The position numbers and the translations under genes are program-made. DNA of 64,000 bases from Streptomyces fradiae (GTDB lineage Bacteria; Actinomycetota; Actinomycetes; Streptomycetales; Streptomycetaceae): NCBI RefSeq assembly GCF_041270065.1, contig NZ_CP065958.1, positions 5,022,001-5,086,000 of the forward strand, in the 5' to 3' direction. Numbering within the stretch: position 1 is the first letter of the stretch; each line of letters begins with the position of its first letter. Shown here one piece after another: positions 1 through 9,225 of the stretch. Below the pieces are notes generated by a model. That model had not been told where the DNA came from, did not search any database, and saw only the letters and a program-made list of their open reading frames with translations.

Positions 1-1499
1 TCGCGGAGGAAGCGGGGCTCGCGGACGGCGCGGAGGAGGAGCTGGCCCACGAGCTCGGACACCTCCCGCTCGCGCTCGGGCACGCCGCCGCGTACATGCT
101 CAACAGCGGCCTCGGCTGCGCCGCCTACCTGGATCTCTTCCGCCGCTCGTCCCTCGGCGACGCGCTGCCGCCGTCCGCCGATGCCGAGGGGTACGGGCGC
201 GCGGTGGCCACGACCCTCCTCCTCTCCCTCGACGCGGCCGAGGCCGCCGACCCGGCCGGCCTCGGCCGCCCGATCCTGCGGCTGGCCGCCCTCCTGGACC
301 CGGCAGGGCATCCGGAGGCCCTGTGGGAGACGGAGGCGGTGCTCGACCACCTCGACCCGCTCGGCGACCACGAGCCCGAGGAGATCCGCGCGAGCCTGCG
401 CGTTCTCCACCGGTACGCCCTGCTGACCTGCGACAGCGGTACGGGGACGGTCCGGATGCACGCCCTGACGGCCCGGGCGGTACGGGAGACGACCCCCGAG
501 GAGGAGTTCGCCGGCCTGGCGGAGGCGGCGGCCGAGGCGCTGCTGTTCCTGTGGCCGGAGCCGGAGCGGCCGGACTGGGAGCTGGCCGCGGTCCTGCGCG
601 CCAACACGGTGAGCCTCGCGGCGGCCGTGGGCCCGCTGGTGTGGGACGTGATCGACTGCCGGCAGCTGGTGTTCACGGCCGGGTTCAGTCTGTTCAGGGA
701 GGGGCGGCTCGGCGCCGCGACGGCCTACTGGGCTGCGGTCGCCGACGCCTGCGCGGCTTTTCTGGGCGCCGAACACCCCGACACCCTGCAGGCCCTCGCG
801 CGCCTCGCCGAAGCGTACTCGCGGACGGGTCGCGTCGCCGAGGCCATCGAGGTGGAGGAGGGCGTGCTGGCCGCCTGCGAGCGCGTGCTGGGGCCCGAGG
901 ACAACGACACCCTCGTCACCCGCGCCGATCTCGCCACCTCCTACGCGATGGCCGGACGGCTCCCGGAGGCCGTGGCCCTGATGGAGCAGGTCGTCGCCGA
1001 CCGGGACCGGCTCTTCGGGCCCGGTGGCGCGGACACCGCCCAGGCGCGCGCCAATCTGGCGGCCTACCTCCAGGAGACGGGCCGGCTCTCCGAGGCCCTC
1101 GTCCTGGCCGAGCGGGCCCTCGTGGAGATGGAGGAGGCGGTGGGTCCGGACCACCCCACGCTCCTGGGTGTACGGAACAACCTGGCCGCCGCCTACCACG
1201 ACGCCGGAAGGCCGGTCGAGGCCGTGGCGCTGAAGGAACGGGCGCTCGCGGACGCCGAACGGCTGCTCGGCGCCGAGCACCACCAGACGTCCTTCCTGCG
1301 GGGCAACCTTGCCGTCAGCTACTGGGACCTGGGCCGCCGCGCGGAGGCCGTCGCCCTGCTCGGCCGGGCGGTCGCCGAGCTGCGGAGCGTCCTCGGCCCC
1401 TCCCACCCCGACGTCGTCGAGTACGCCGGAACCCTGGCGCTGATGCGCGCCGCGGCCCGCTCCGCCCGCCCCCTCTGGCGCCGCCTGCTGGGCCGCTGA
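1..1499 (+). CDS. NB-ARC/TPR regulatory protein, 3' part
   Basis: The reading frame is open from the left edge (frame starting at base 3), so the true start and the nucleotide-binding core lie outside the window. The first visible residues, around ELGHLPLALGHAAAYM, are the segment that normally ends an NB-ARC/AP-ATPase module. The rest is a winged-helix-like stretch followed by about five 42-residue kinesin-light-chain-type TPRs, recognisable by repeated LGxxHPDT and A..GR..EA patterns. Such proteins are STAND-type signalling ATPases common in Streptomyces; the ligand cannot be told from sequence. It ends at a TGA before hutH with no clear terminator between them. Confidence 0.85.
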   Translation, partial: AEEAGLADGAEEELAHELGHLPLALGHAAAYMLNSGLGCAAYLDLFRRSSLGDALPPSADAEGYGRAVATTLLLSLDAAEAADPAGLGRPILRLAALLDPAGHPEALWETEAVLDHLDPLGDHEPEEIRASLRVLHRYALLTCDSGTGTVRMHALTARAVRETTPEEEFAGLAEAAAEALLFLWPEPERPDWELAAVLRANTVSLAAAVGPLVWDVIDCRQLVFTAGFSLFREGRLGAATAYWAAVADACAAFLGAEHPDTLQALARLAEAYSRTGRVAEAIEVEEGVLAACERVLGPEDNDTLVTRADLATSYAMAGRLPEAVALMEQVVADRDRLFGPGGADTAQARANLAAYLQETGRLSEALVLAERALVEMEEAVGPDHPTLLGVRNNLAAAYHDAGRPVEAVALKERALADAERLLGAEHHQTSFLRGNLAVSYWDLGRRAEAVALLGRAVAELRSVLGPSHPDVVEYAGTLALMRAAARSARPLWRRLLGR

Positions 1500-1647
1500 G
1501 CGCCCCACACGTCAGACTGGAACCGCTCCGTCCGCTCCTTGGCGTGCCCCGGTGCCCGCCCCGGCACCGGTAAGGGGCCCATCGGTGTCGGACCGATGAC
1601 AAAGTCACCTAGTGACAGGTCGCTCTTCAATCCGTAAGGTTCTGAAT

Positions 1648-3195
1648 ATGGATATGCAGACTGTCGTCCTTGGGACGTCCGGCACCACCCCGCAGGACGT
1701 CATCGACGTCGCCCGCCACGGCGCGCGCGTCGAGCTGTCATCCGACGCCGTCCAGGCGCTCGCCGCCGCCCGCGCCACCGTGGACGCGCTCGCCGCCAAG
1801 CCCGAGCCGGTGTACGGCGTCTCCACCGGCTTCGGTGCGCTCGCCACCCGCCACATCGGGCATGACCTGCGCACCCAGCTGCAGCGCAACATCGTCCGCT
1901 CGCACGCCGCCGGCATGGGCCCGCGGGTCGAGCGCGAGGTCGTCCGGGCACTGATGTTCCTGCGGCTCAAGACCGTCGCCTCCGGCTACACCGGCGTCCG
2001 CCCCGAGGTCGCCCAGACCATGGCCGACGTGCTCAACGCCGGCATCACCCCGGTCGTCCACGAGTACGGCTCCCTCGGCTGCTCCGGCGACCTCGCGCCG
2101 CTCTCCCACTGCGCGCTCGCGCTCATGGGCGAGGGCGACGCGGAGGGCCCCGACGGCGAGGTGAAGCCGGCCGGCGAGCTGCTCGCCGCCGCCGGCATCG
2201 AGCCCGTCGAGCTCCGCGAGAAGGAGGGCCTCGCCCTCCTCAACGGCACCGACGGCATGCTCGGCATGCTGATCATGGCCCTCGCCGACCTCGACAACCT
2301 CTACAAGTCGGCCGACGTCACCGCCGCCCTCTCCCTGGAGGCGCTGCTCGGCACCGAGAAGGTCCTCGAGCCCGAGCTGCACACCGTCCGCCCGCACCCC
2401 GGCCAGGGCGACTCCGCCGCCAACATGCTCGCCGTCCTCAAGGGCTCCGAGCTCACCGGCCACTACCAGAGCGGCGAGGCCCCCCGGGTCCAGGACGCCT
2501 ACTCGGTGCGCTGCGCCCCGCAGGTCGCCGGCGCCGGCCGCGACACCATGGCGCACGCCCGCCTGGTCGCCGAGCGCGAGCTCGCCGCCTCCGTCGACAA
2601 CCCGATCGTGCTGCCCAGCGGCGAGGTCCGCTCCAACGGCAACTTCCACGGCGCCCCCGTCGCGTACGTCCTCGACTTCCTCGCCATCGCCGCCGCCGAC
2701 CTCGGCTCCATCGCCGAGCGCCGCACCGACCGGCTGCTCGACAAGAACCGCTCGCACGGCCTGCCGCCCTTCCTCGCCGACGACGCCGGCGTGGACTCGG
2801 GCCTGATGATCGCCCAGTACACGCAGGCCGCCCTGGTCAGCGAGATGAAGCGGCTCGCCGTCCCGGCCTCCGCCGACTCCATCCCGTCCTCGGCGATGCA
2901 GGAGGACCACGTCTCCATGGGCTGGTCCGCCGCCCGCAAGCTGCGCACCGCCATCGACAACCTCACCCGGATCATCGCCGTCGAGCTCTACGCCGCCACC
3001 CGCGGCATCGAGCTGCGCCACGGCCTGAGCCCGGCCCCGGCCTCCGCCGCCGCCATCGAGGCGCTGCGCGCCGCCGGTGTCGCCGGCCCCGGGCCGGATC
3101 GTTTCCTCGCCCCCGACCTGGCCGCCGCCGACGCCTTCGTACGGGCCGGCCGCCTGGTCGCCGCCGTGGAGCCGGTCACCGGCCCCCTGGCGTAA
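1648..3195 (+). CDS. hutH: Histidine ammonia-lyase
   Basis: Converts L-histidine to urocanate and ammonia, the first step of histidine degradation, in the cytoplasm. The MIO prosthetic group forms autocatalytically from a three-residue motif, seen here as Cys145-Ser146-Gly147 inside GSLGCSGDLAPLSH. The Cys-Ser-Gly variant is usual for Streptomyces enzymes. The substrate-binding stretch YGVSTGFG is present and the 515-aa length is normal. I prefer the ATG at 1648 (MDMQTVV), which matches the family N terminus; an in-frame ATG 36 bases upstream would add an atypical leader. No other hut genes lie nearby, as is common in Streptomyces where the pathway is scattered. A strong hairpin follows. Confidence 0.96.
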   Translation: MDMQTVVLGTSGTTPQDVIDVARHGARVELSSDAVQALAAARATVDALAAKPEPVYGVSTGFGALATRHIGHDLRTQLQRNIVRSHAAGMGPRVEREVVRALMFLRLKTVASGYTGVRPEVAQTMADVLNAGITPVVHEYGSLGCSGDLAPLSHCALALMGEGDAEGPDGEVKPAGELLAAAGIEPVELREKEGLALLNGTDGMLGMLIMALADLDNLYKSADVTAALSLEALLGTEKVLEPELHTVRPHPGQGDSAANMLAVLKGSELTGHYQSGEAPRVQDAYSVRCAPQVAGAGRDTMAHARLVAERELAASVDNPIVLPSGEVRSNGNFHGAPVAYVLDFLAIAAADLGSIAERRTDRLLDKNRSHGLPPFLADDAGVDSGLMIAQYTQAALVSEMKRLAVPASADSIPSSAMQEDHVSMGWSAARKLRTAIDNLTRIIAVELYAATRGIELRHGLSPAPASAAAIEALRAAGVAGPGPDRFLAPDLAAADAFVRAGRLVAAVEPVTGPLA

Positions 3196-3222
3196 CCCCT
3201 GGCGTAACCCCCGGGCATGAGA

Positions 3223-3255
3223 AAGGGCCGCTCCCGTCCGACGGGAGCGGCCCTT
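3223..3255. terminator. Bidirectional terminator after hutH
   Basis: A perfect 15-bp inverted repeat (aagggccgctcccgt / acgggagcggccctt) with a 3-nt loop lies between the convergent hutH and the LAETG-protein gene. The stem ends in AA/TT on each side, so it could serve both strands. Confidence 0.85.
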
Positions 3256-3279
3256 CCGTACGTCCAGGGGCTCAGGCCC

Positions 3280-3564
3280 TCACGAGGCCCGGCCGCCCCG
3301 CCGCATCGCCAGCGTCACGAAACCGGCCCCCACGCCCAGGAACAGCGACCCGCCCAGCAGGTACGGAGTGGTGTTCGGGCCGCCCGTCTCGGCGAGCCGG
3401 GTACCGGCGCCGGTCACGCCCTCGTCCTCCGCCGAGGCGGACTGCGTGGCGGCGCCGTCTCTGCCCTGCTCCCCGGTGGCGTTCGCGTTCGGCACGAACC
3501 ACAGCGCGCAGAGCAGTGTCCCGGCGGCGGTGGCGGTGAGCAGCGGGCGTCGAGCGACGGACAC
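3280..3564 (-). CDS. Small secreted protein with LAETG sorting signal
   Basis: A 94-aa protein with an N-terminal signal peptide (hydrophobic residues about 8-28, ending near ANA) and a short Ser/Ala/Glu-rich mature part. Its C-terminal wall-sorting signal is complete: an LAETG motif, a hydrophobic segment (YLLGGSLFLGVGAGFVTLA) and a basic tail RRGGRAS. LAxTG is the preference of class E sortases in Streptomyces, so the product is probably linked to peptidoglycan. After processing only about 45 residues would remain exposed. The function is unknown; no sortase gene is in the window. It is convergent with hutH. Confidence 0.75.
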   Translation of the reverse strand: MSVARRPLLTATAAGTLLCALWFVPNANATGEQGRDGAATQSASAEDEGVTGAGTRLAETGGPNTTPYLLGGSLFLGVGAGFVTLAMRRGGRAS

Positions 3565-3673
3565 GGGTATTCGATCCCCCTTGCGGAAACCGCGAATTGG
3601 TAGGTGCGCTGATGGTATTGAACACAGCGGGTCGCGGGAAACCCGAGGCCCTCCCGCGTTCTACGCTCCGCCC

Positions 3674-4027
3674 ATGAGCACTTCCGAGACATCACGTTAT
3701 GTACGCCTTCGGGTCGATCTCGTCCTGGAGATCGACGGACCGGCCGAGGTCACCGAGGCCGCGCTCGGCCGGATCGACGCCGACACCTCCATGCCGGAGG
3801 AGGAGCGGACCCACGCCCGCGCCGCCGTCGCCGAGGACAGCGCGGAGGCCCTCGCGTATCTCGTCGAGCCCTTCGACGTGGTCGCCGGCGTGCCCGGCGT
3901 CGACCTGGTCCAGGCCTCCTGGAGCACCGAGGAGGTCGACTACGACCCCGATGCGGAGGAGTGGGACCTCGACGACGAAGATGAGGGGTGGGAAGACGAC
4001 GACGAACCGGCGCGCGCCGGCGACTGA
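3674..4027 (+). CDS. Acidic conserved hypothetical protein
   Basis: A 117-aa cytoplasmic protein starting at MSTSETSRYVRLRVDL. The first ~90 residues look like a compact alpha/beta domain. The last ~30 are extremely acidic (runs of Asp/Glu such as DLDDEDEGWEDDDEP), giving a very low predicted pI. No enzymatic motif is visible and I do not recognise a characterised family, although similar small acidic proteins are conserved in Streptomyces. The ATG at 3674 was chosen because the upstream in-frame extension has atypical composition and overlaps the promoter region of the divergent LAETG gene. A perfect hairpin follows the stop. Confidence 0.7.
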   Translation: MSTSETSRYVRLRVDLVLEIDGPAEVTEAALGRIDADTSMPEEERTHARAAVAEDSAEALAYLVEPFDVVAGVPGVDLVQASWSTEEVDYDPDAEEWDLDDEDEGWEDDDEPARAGD

Positions 4028-4050
4028 CCGGCGCCACGGCCGCCCCTGAG

Positions 4051-4087
4051 GGCCCCGGGACGCCGGACCGGCGTCCCGGGGCCTTTT
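4051..4087 (+). terminator. Rho-independent-like terminator
   Basis: Perfect 14-bp inverted repeat (ggccccgggacgcc / ggcgtcccggggcc) with a short loop followed by TTTT, just after the acidic hypothetical gene. Confidence 0.85.
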
Positions 4088-4240
4088 CCACGCGCTCGGG
4101 AACCGAACGGGCCGCCGGGACGTGTGGATCAGTGGATCAGTGGTGTTCCCCACATACCCGCCGGTTATGGAACCGGACGGGTTCTCATGGGTGTTTCAGT
4201 GGGAAATGGCAGGTAGTCGGCGACGATGGAGAAGCGTGTG

Positions 4241-5497
4241 ATGACGGACGGCAAGCGCCGTAAGAGCCTGGCCGCCGCGGCCGCGGTGCTCGGCGGCGTG
4301 CTGGTGCTCTCGGCGTGCAACGACGGCGACAAGGGCGGCAGCGCCGCCGACGCCTCGCAGAGCGCCCAGTCGCAGGCCCAGGTCGACGAGGCCGCCGCGC
4401 AGAAGACCTCCAAGGCGCAGATCACCATCACGCCCAAGAACGGCGCGCAGAACGCGTCGATCAACGACGACGCCAAGGTCGCCGTCACCGACGGCAAGCT
4501 CACCGAGGTCACCATGACCTCGGCCGAGGGCAAGACCGTCGAGGGGCAGATATCGGCCGACGGGCTGAGCTGGAAGCCCACCGGCCAGCTGGAGCGCGGC
4601 ACGGTCTACAAGATCGCCGCCACCGCCAAGGACGCCGACGGCCTGGAGGCCCACGAGAACGCCTCCTTCACCACCGTCACCAAGGCCAACAGCTTCATCG
4701 GCAACTTCACGCCGGAGAACGGCTCGACGGTCGGCGTCGGCATGCCCGTCTCGATCAACTTCAACAAGGCGATCACCGACAAGAAGGCCGTGCAGGGCGG
4801 GATCACCGTCAGCTCCAGCTCCGGCCAGGAGGTCGTCGGCCACTGGTTCAACTCGACGCGGCTCGACTTCCGCCCCGAGAACTACTGGACCGAGGGCTCC
4901 ACGGTCACCCTCAAGCTCGACCTCGACGGCGTCGAGGGTGCCAACGGCGTCTTCGGCGTCCAGCAGAAGACCGTCACCTTCAAGATCGGCCGCAACCAGG
5001 TCTCCACGGTCGACGTGAAGACCAAGACGATGACCGTCACCCAGGACGGCCGCACGATCAAGACCATCCCGATCTCCGCCGGCTCCCCGGAGAACACCAC
5101 CTACAACGGTCAGATGGTGATCTCCGAGAAGTTCAAGGAGACCCGGATGAACGGCGCCACCGTCGGCTTCACCGACGACGACGGCAAGGGCGAGTACGAC
5201 ATCAAGGACGTGCCGCACGCCATGCGCCTGTCCACCTCCGGCACCTTCATCCACGGCAACTACTGGGGTGCCCGCTCCATCTTCGGCAGCGTCAACACCA
5301 GCCACGGCTGCGTGGGCCTCGCCGACGTCAAGGGCGCCGGCGACCCGAACCAGCAGGCCGCCTGGCTGTTCAACAACTCGATCGTCGGCGACGTCGTCAT
5401 CGTCAAGAACTCCGCCGACAAGACGATCGCCCCCGACAACGGCCTCAACGGCTGGAACATGAACTGGTCGGCGTGGAAGGCCGGTTCCGCGGTCTGA
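4241..5497 (+). CDS. L,D-transpeptidase lipoprotein (Ig-like + YkuD)
   Basis: A 418-aa exported lipoprotein. Residues 1-26 form a lipoprotein signal peptide with lipobox LSAC. Two Ig-like domains follow (roughly residues 50-250), then a C-terminal YkuD catalytic domain with the HGNYW and SHGCVGL motifs holding the catalytic Cys. The usual Arg after SHGC[VI] is Gly here. L,D-transpeptidases make 3-3 peptidoglycan cross-links, which matter in polar-growing actinobacteria. The ATG at 4241 has a GGAGAAG ribosome-binding site 9 nt upstream. An ATG at 4226 is in frame but would swallow that site. It is monocistronic, between two hairpins. Confidence 0.9.
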   Translation: MTDGKRRKSLAAAAAVLGGVLVLSACNDGDKGGSAADASQSAQSQAQVDEAAAQKTSKAQITITPKNGAQNASINDDAKVAVTDGKLTEVTMTSAEGKTVEGQISADGLSWKPTGQLERGTVYKIAATAKDADGLEAHENASFTTVTKANSFIGNFTPENGSTVGVGMPVSINFNKAITDKKAVQGGITVSSSSGQEVVGHWFNSTRLDFRPENYWTEGSTVTLKLDLDGVEGANGVFGVQQKTVTFKIGRNQVSTVDVKTKTMTVTQDGRTIKTIPISAGSPENTTYNGQMVISEKFKETRMNGATVGFTDDDGKGEYDIKDVPHAMRLSTSGTFIHGNYWGARSIFGSVNTSHGCVGLADVKGAGDPNQQAAWLFNNSIVGDVVIVKNSADKTIAPDNGLNGWNMNWSAWKAGSAV

Positions 5498-5521
5498 TCC
5501 GCCCGCACGGCACGCGAAAGG

Positions 5522-5554
5522 CGGCCCCCTCGTCTCCCGGAGACGAGGGGGCCG
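5522..5554. terminator. Bidirectional terminator, L,D-transpeptidase / XRE regulator
   Basis: Perfect 15-bp stem (cggccccctcgtctc / gagacgagggggccg) with a 3-nt loop between two convergent genes. Confidence 0.85.
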
Positions 5555-5573
5555 TCGCGTCATTTCCGTGCGT

Positions 5574-6440
5574 CTACTTCTGTACGTCCACGGGCTCGTC
5601 CACACCCCACTGCGCGAGCAGCCGCAGCGCGTCCGCCGACGGCGAGCCCGGCTCCGCGTGATAGGTCACCAGCATCAGGTCCGGGTCGTCGCCCGAGATC
5701 TTCAGCGACTCGTACGCCAGCGTCATCTCGCCCACCAGCGGATGCCGCAGCCGCTTCGTGCCGTGCCCCTTGTCGGTCACCGTGTGCGCCGCCCACAGGG
5801 AGCGGAACTCCTCGCTGCGCACCGACAGTTCGCCCACCAGGGACAGCAGTTCCTGATCGTCCGGGTTCATCCCGGCGTACAGCCGCAGCACGCTCACGAC
5901 CTCGGTCGCCTTGCACTCCCAGTCGACGTACAGATCACGCGCGTTCGGATCGAGGAAGACCATCCGGGCCATGTTCCGCTCGCGCGGCTCCCAGGCGGCG
6001 AAGTCGCCCATCAGCGCCCGCGCCATCCGGTTCCAGGCCAGGATGTCGCCCCGCCGCCCCAGCACGAAGGCCGGGATGCCCTCCATGGAGTCGAGGAGGT
6101 GCAGAAGGCCCGGCCGCACCTTCTGGGGGCGGTTGGCCGCCGCCCGCTGGCGCTTCTTCATGGTCGGCTTCGCCAGGTGCGTCAGATGCGCCCGCTCGGT
6201 GTCGCTGAGCCGCAGCGCCCGCGCGATCGAGTCCAGGACCTCCATGGACACGTTCTTGCCGTTGCCCTGCTCAAGGCGGGTGTAGTACGCCACGGAGACC
6301 CCGGCCAGCTGTGCCAGCTCCTCCCGGCGCAGGCCCGGCACCCGGCGGTGCCGGCCGAACTCCGGCAGCCCGACGTCCTGCGGCTTCAGCCGGGCCCGGC
6401 GGGTGCGGAGGAATTCGCTGAGTTCGGAACTGAGGTCCAT
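5574..6440 (-). CDS. XRE-family transcriptional regulator with MmyB-like ligand domain
   Basis: A 288-aa regulator. Residues about 10-80 form a helix-turn-helix of the XRE/Cro type ([22 protein letters not shown]). The remainder matches the MmyB-like transcription regulator ligand-binding domain ([25 protein letters not shown]). These proteins sit very often divergent from the oxidoreductase gene they control, and here the neighbour is a zinc alcohol dehydrogenase, so repression of that gene is the natural inference. The start ATG is preceded almost directly by GGGGAGGT, an unusually tight spacing. The start could therefore be slightly misplaced. Confidence 0.88.
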   Translation of the reverse strand: MDLSSELSEFLRTRRARLKPQDVGLPEFGRHRRVPGLRREELAQLAGVSVAYYTRLEQGNGKNVSMEVLDSIARALRLSDTERAHLTHLAKPTMKKRQRAAANRPQKVRPGLLHLLDSMEGIPAFVLGRRGDILAWNRMARALMGDFAAWEPRERNMARMVFLDPNARDLYVDWECKATEVVSVLRLYAGMNPDDQELLSLVGELSVRSEEFRSLWAAHTVTDKGHGTKRLRHPLVGEMTLAYESLKISGDDPDLMLVTYHAEPGSPSADALRLLAQWGVDEPVDVQK

Positions 6441-6489
6441 ACCTCCCCAGTATTCCCGTTCGCGGCCGGAACCGGACGCGCGTTCCTGA

Positions 6490-6531
6490 CCCTGCCAGTG
6501 GTAGGCACGCCGGTCGTAGGCAGAACAGTGG
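6490..6531. promoter_or_regulatory. Candidate operator in divergent promoter
   Basis: The 129-nt gap between the XRE regulator and the alcohol dehydrogenase contains repeated short elements: GTAGGCA at 6501-6507 and 6516-6522 (15-nt period) and CAGTGG at 6496-6501 and 6526-6531. Such spacing suits a helix-turn-helix repressor that controls both genes. This is inference from the repeats only. Confidence 0.35.
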
Positions 6532-6569
6532 TCTGGGTGAGACCGGAAACCTTCGGCAGTCTTGCTGCC

Positions 6570-7613
6570 ATGACCACCCACGTTTCCGCCATCGCCGCCC
6601 CCGCCCCCGACGCCCCGCTCGCGCGCACCACCGTGCCGCGCCGCGCCGTCGGCGAGCACGACGTGCTCATCGAGATCAAGTTCGCGGGGATCTGCCACTC
6701 CGACATCCACCAGGCCCACAACGGCTGGGGAGAGGGCATCTTCCCGATGGTGCCGGGCCACGAGATCGCCGGCATCGTCACCGAGGTCGGCTCCGGCGTG
6801 ACCAAGCACGCCGTCGGAGACCGGGTCGGCGTCGGCTGCTTCGTCGACTCCTGCCGCGAGTGCGAGTACTGCGAGCAGGGCCTGGAGCAGTACTGCGTCA
6901 CGGGCGGCACCGGCACGTACAACAGCATCGACAAGTACGGCGAGCCGACCTACGGCGGCTACTCCACCCACATCGTCGTCGACGAGAACTACACCCTGCG
7001 GATCCCCGAGGGCATCCCGCTGGACGCCGCCGCGCCGCTGCTGTGCGCCGGCGTGACCCTCTACTCGCCGCTCGCCCACTGGCAGGCCGGCCCCGGCAAG
7101 AAGGTCGCCATCGTCGGCCTCGGCGGCCTCGGCCACATGGGCGTCAAGATTGCCCACGCGCTCGGCGCCGAGGTGACGGTGCTCAGCCAGTCCCTGAAGA
7201 AGCAGGAGGACGCCCTCAAGCTGGGCGCCGACCACTACTACGCGACCAGCGACCCGGAGACCTTCACGGCCCTGCGCGGCACCTTCGACCTGGTGATCTC
7301 CACGGTCTCCGCGCCGCTGAACTTCGACGCCTACCTGAGCCTCGTCAAGACCGACGGCGCCCTGGTCAACGTCGGCGCCCCGGAGGAGCCGGTCAAGGTC
7401 GGCCTGTTCTCCCTCATCGGCGGCCGCAAGACGCTGGCCGGCTCGATGATCGGCGGCATCAAGGAGACCCAGGAGATGCTGGACTTCTGCGCGGCGCACG
7501 GCCTGGGCGCGGAGATCGAGCTGATCACCGCGGACCAGGTGAACGAGGCGTACGCGCGGGTGGAGGCGTCCGACGTGCGCTACCGCTTCGTGATCGACGC
7601 ATCGACGATCTGA
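6570..7613 (+). CDS. Zinc-dependent NAD(P)H alcohol dehydrogenase (YahK/cinnamyl-type)
   Basis: A 347-aa medium-chain dehydrogenase/reductase. The catalytic zinc ligands are visible in GICHSDIHQ and GHEIAG, and the structural zinc site in the four cysteines of [15 protein letters not shown]. The Rossmann fold shows GLGGLGHMG. Proteins of this subgroup (YahK, cinnamyl alcohol dehydrogenase) reduce a broad range of aldehydes, usually with NADPH. It is transcribed away from the XRE regulator, which probably controls it in response to an aldehyde or redox signal. The ATG at 6570 gives the standard N terminus. Confidence 0.93.
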   Translation: MTTHVSAIAAPAPDAPLARTTVPRRAVGEHDVLIEIKFAGICHSDIHQAHNGWGEGIFPMVPGHEIAGIVTEVGSGVTKHAVGDRVGVGCFVDSCRECEYCEQGLEQYCVTGGTGTYNSIDKYGEPTYGGYSTHIVVDENYTLRIPEGIPLDAAAPLLCAGVTLYSPLAHWQAGPGKKVAIVGLGGLGHMGVKIAHALGAEVTVLSQSLKKQEDALKLGADHYYATSDPETFTALRGTFDLVISTVSAPLNFDAYLSLVKTDGALVNVGAPEEPVKVGLFSLIGGRKTLAGSMIGGIKETQEMLDFCAAHGLGAEIELITADQVNEAYARVEASDVRYRFVIDASTI

Positions 7614-7692
7614 CCGTTCCGCCGGGTGTGGTCGCCGGGGCATGACCTGCGGGGTAATCGACCCGTACGGCATGCCCCGGCACGCTGTTCCC

Positions 7693-8040
7693 ATGACCGC
7701 ATACGCCATCGCGAACCTGCACCCCAACTCCGTCCTCCACGAGGAGGTCCTCGCCTACATGGAGCGCGTCCAGGGCACCCTGGACCCCTTCGGCGGGCGC
7801 TTCCTGGTCCACGGCGCGCCCGAGCGAGAGGTGCGCGAGGGCAGTTGGCCCGGCGGCGTCGTGATCGTCGGCTTCCCGACGTACGAGGACGCCCGCGCCT
7901 GGTACGACTCCCCGGCCTACCAGGAACTTCTCCCACTGCGCACCCGCCACATGAGCGGCGACCTGCTGCTGATCGACGGCGTGCCCGAGGGGTACGAGAC
8001 CGCCGCCACCGCCGCCCGGGTGCGGGCCGCCCAGTCCTGA
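7693..8040 (+). CDS. DUF1330 domain protein
   Basis: A 115-aa protein (MTAYAIANLHP...) with the dimeric alpha/beta-barrel pattern of DUF1330 (ferredoxin-like fold), including the GSWPGGVVIVGFP and DARAWYDSPAYQ segments. Members are mostly uncharacterised; some related barrel proteins are monooxygenases or isomerases. The ATG at 7693 matches the family start; an in-frame ATG 51 bases upstream would add an unusual leader. It is convergent with the ECF41 sigma gene, with only 4 nt between stops. I infer no particular pathway. Confidence 0.82.
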   Translation: MTAYAIANLHPNSVLHEEVLAYMERVQGTLDPFGGRFLVHGAPEREVREGSWPGGVVIVGFPTYEDARAWYDSPAYQELLPLRTRHMSGDLLLIDGVPEGYETAATAARVRAAQS

Positions 8041-8044
8041 AGGC

Positions 8045-9034
8045 TCAGTGCTCCCGGGGCTCCCGCTGCCGGCGGCGCTCCGCGCGCTGCCGCTCCTGGA
8101 CCTCGGCGGCGACCTTCCAGCCGTCCGCCACCGGCCCCACGTGGTCGAGCTTGTCGGGGTTGGTGATCGCGCGGACCGTCCGGACCTGCCCGTCGACGAC
8201 GTCCAGGGCCCAGATGAACAGCACCCGGCCGTCCCGGTCGCGGAACACCGCGCCGGGGCCGCCGTTGACCTCGCGGGCCTCGAAGGACGCGTCCACCAGG
8301 GACAGCCGGCCGATGTACGAGGTGAGCAGCCGGGCCACCGGCTCCGCGCCGACCAGCGTCCGCGAAAGCGCCGGCGCCTTGCCACCGCCGTCCCCGACCA
8401 GCTGCACATCGGCGGAGAGCAGCGCCCGCAGCCCGTCCACCTCGCCCGCCTGCAGGGCGTCGAAGAACCGCGCCGCCAGCTCCTCCCGCTCCACCCGGTC
8501 CGCCTCGAACCTGGCCTGCCCGGCCGCCATGTGCCGCCGCGCCCGTACGGCGAGCTGCCGGCAGGCCGCCTCCGAGCGGTCCACCGCCTCCGCCACCTCG
8601 GGAAACCCGAAGCCGAACACCTCGCGCAGCACGAACACCGCCCGCTCCAGCGGGCTCAGCCGCTCCAGGAGCAGCAGCGCCGCCATCGACACCGAGTCGG
8701 CCAGCTCGGCCGCGCGCTCGGGATCCTCGTACGGATCGGCGAGCAGCGGCTCCGGCAGCCAGTCCCCGACGTACTGCTCGCGCCGCACCCGGGCCGAGCG
8801 CAGCACGTCGATCGAGATCCGGGTGACGGTCGCGGACAGGAAGGCCTTGGGCGAGACGGGGGGATTCGGCGCGGTGGCATAGCGCAGCCAGGTCTCCTGC
8901 ACGGCGTCCTCGGCCTCGCCGACGCTCCCGAGGATCCGGTACGCGATGGAGAACAACAGCGGCCGCAGCCCCTCGAAGACCCGCACCTCCCCGGCCTCCG
9001 CCGCCGCCCCCGCGCTCCCGCTCGCCCCACTCAT
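8045..9034 (-). CDS. ECF41-type RNA polymerase sigma factor with SnoaL-like C-terminal domain
   Basis: A 329-aa sigma factor. Region 2 (FSIAYRILGSVGEAEDAVQETWLRY) and region 4 (LSPLERAVFVLREVFGFGFPEVAE) are followed by a SnoaL/NTF2-like domain. Two hallmark motifs of the ECF41 group are present: DGGGK in the linker and NPDKL near the C terminus. In this group the C-terminal domain acts in place of a separate anti-sigma factor. The ATG at 9034 has GGAGGAG upstream. ECF41 genes usually neighbour a carboxymuconolactone-decarboxylase, oxidoreductase or epimerase gene; here the neighbour is a DUF1330 protein on the other strand. Confidence 0.92.
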   Translation of the reverse strand: MSGASGSAGAAAEAGEVRVFEGLRPLLFSIAYRILGSVGEAEDAVQETWLRYATAPNPPVSPKAFLSATVTRISIDVLRSARVRREQYVGDWLPEPLLADPYEDPERAAELADSVSMAALLLLERLSPLERAVFVLREVFGFGFPEVAEAVDRSEAACRQLAVRARRHMAAGQARFEADRVEREELAARFFDALQAGEVDGLRALLSADVQLVGDGGGKAPALSRTLVGAEPVARLLTSYIGRLSLVDASFEAREVNGGPGAVFRDRDGRVLFIWALDVVDGQVRTVRAITNPDKLDHVGPVADGWKVAAEVQERQRAERRRQREPREH

Positions 9035-9225
9035 CCCGACTCCTCCTCGCACCACCCGCACACGTCCCGCCCCCCACTCTCCCCGAGAGGAGACGAGCCG
9101 GCCCGCCGTTCTGTGACATCCGGCAGCCGGGAGCCCTCATCACTGCCGGACTCCGGCATCCCGGCGGGCCGCGCGGAGGCCTAGCGTCAGGGACGGCAGG
9201 GGCGGAACGCGATGGAGGGGCCGGG

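Noticed and set aside
2068..2094. Cys instead of Ala in the MIO motif of HutH as a defect
   Set aside because: Cys-Ser-Gly is the normal motif in Streptomyces histidine ammonia-lyases.
1738..3021. Long open frame antisense to hutH (427 aa)
   Set aside because: Composition is Gly/Val/Ala/Arg with no domain, caused by strong GC at third positions of hutH on the other strand.
4196..5605. 469-aa antisense frame over the L,D-transpeptidase gene
   Set aside because: Shadow of a well-supported lipoprotein gene with YkuD motifs; the antisense product has no recognisable feature.
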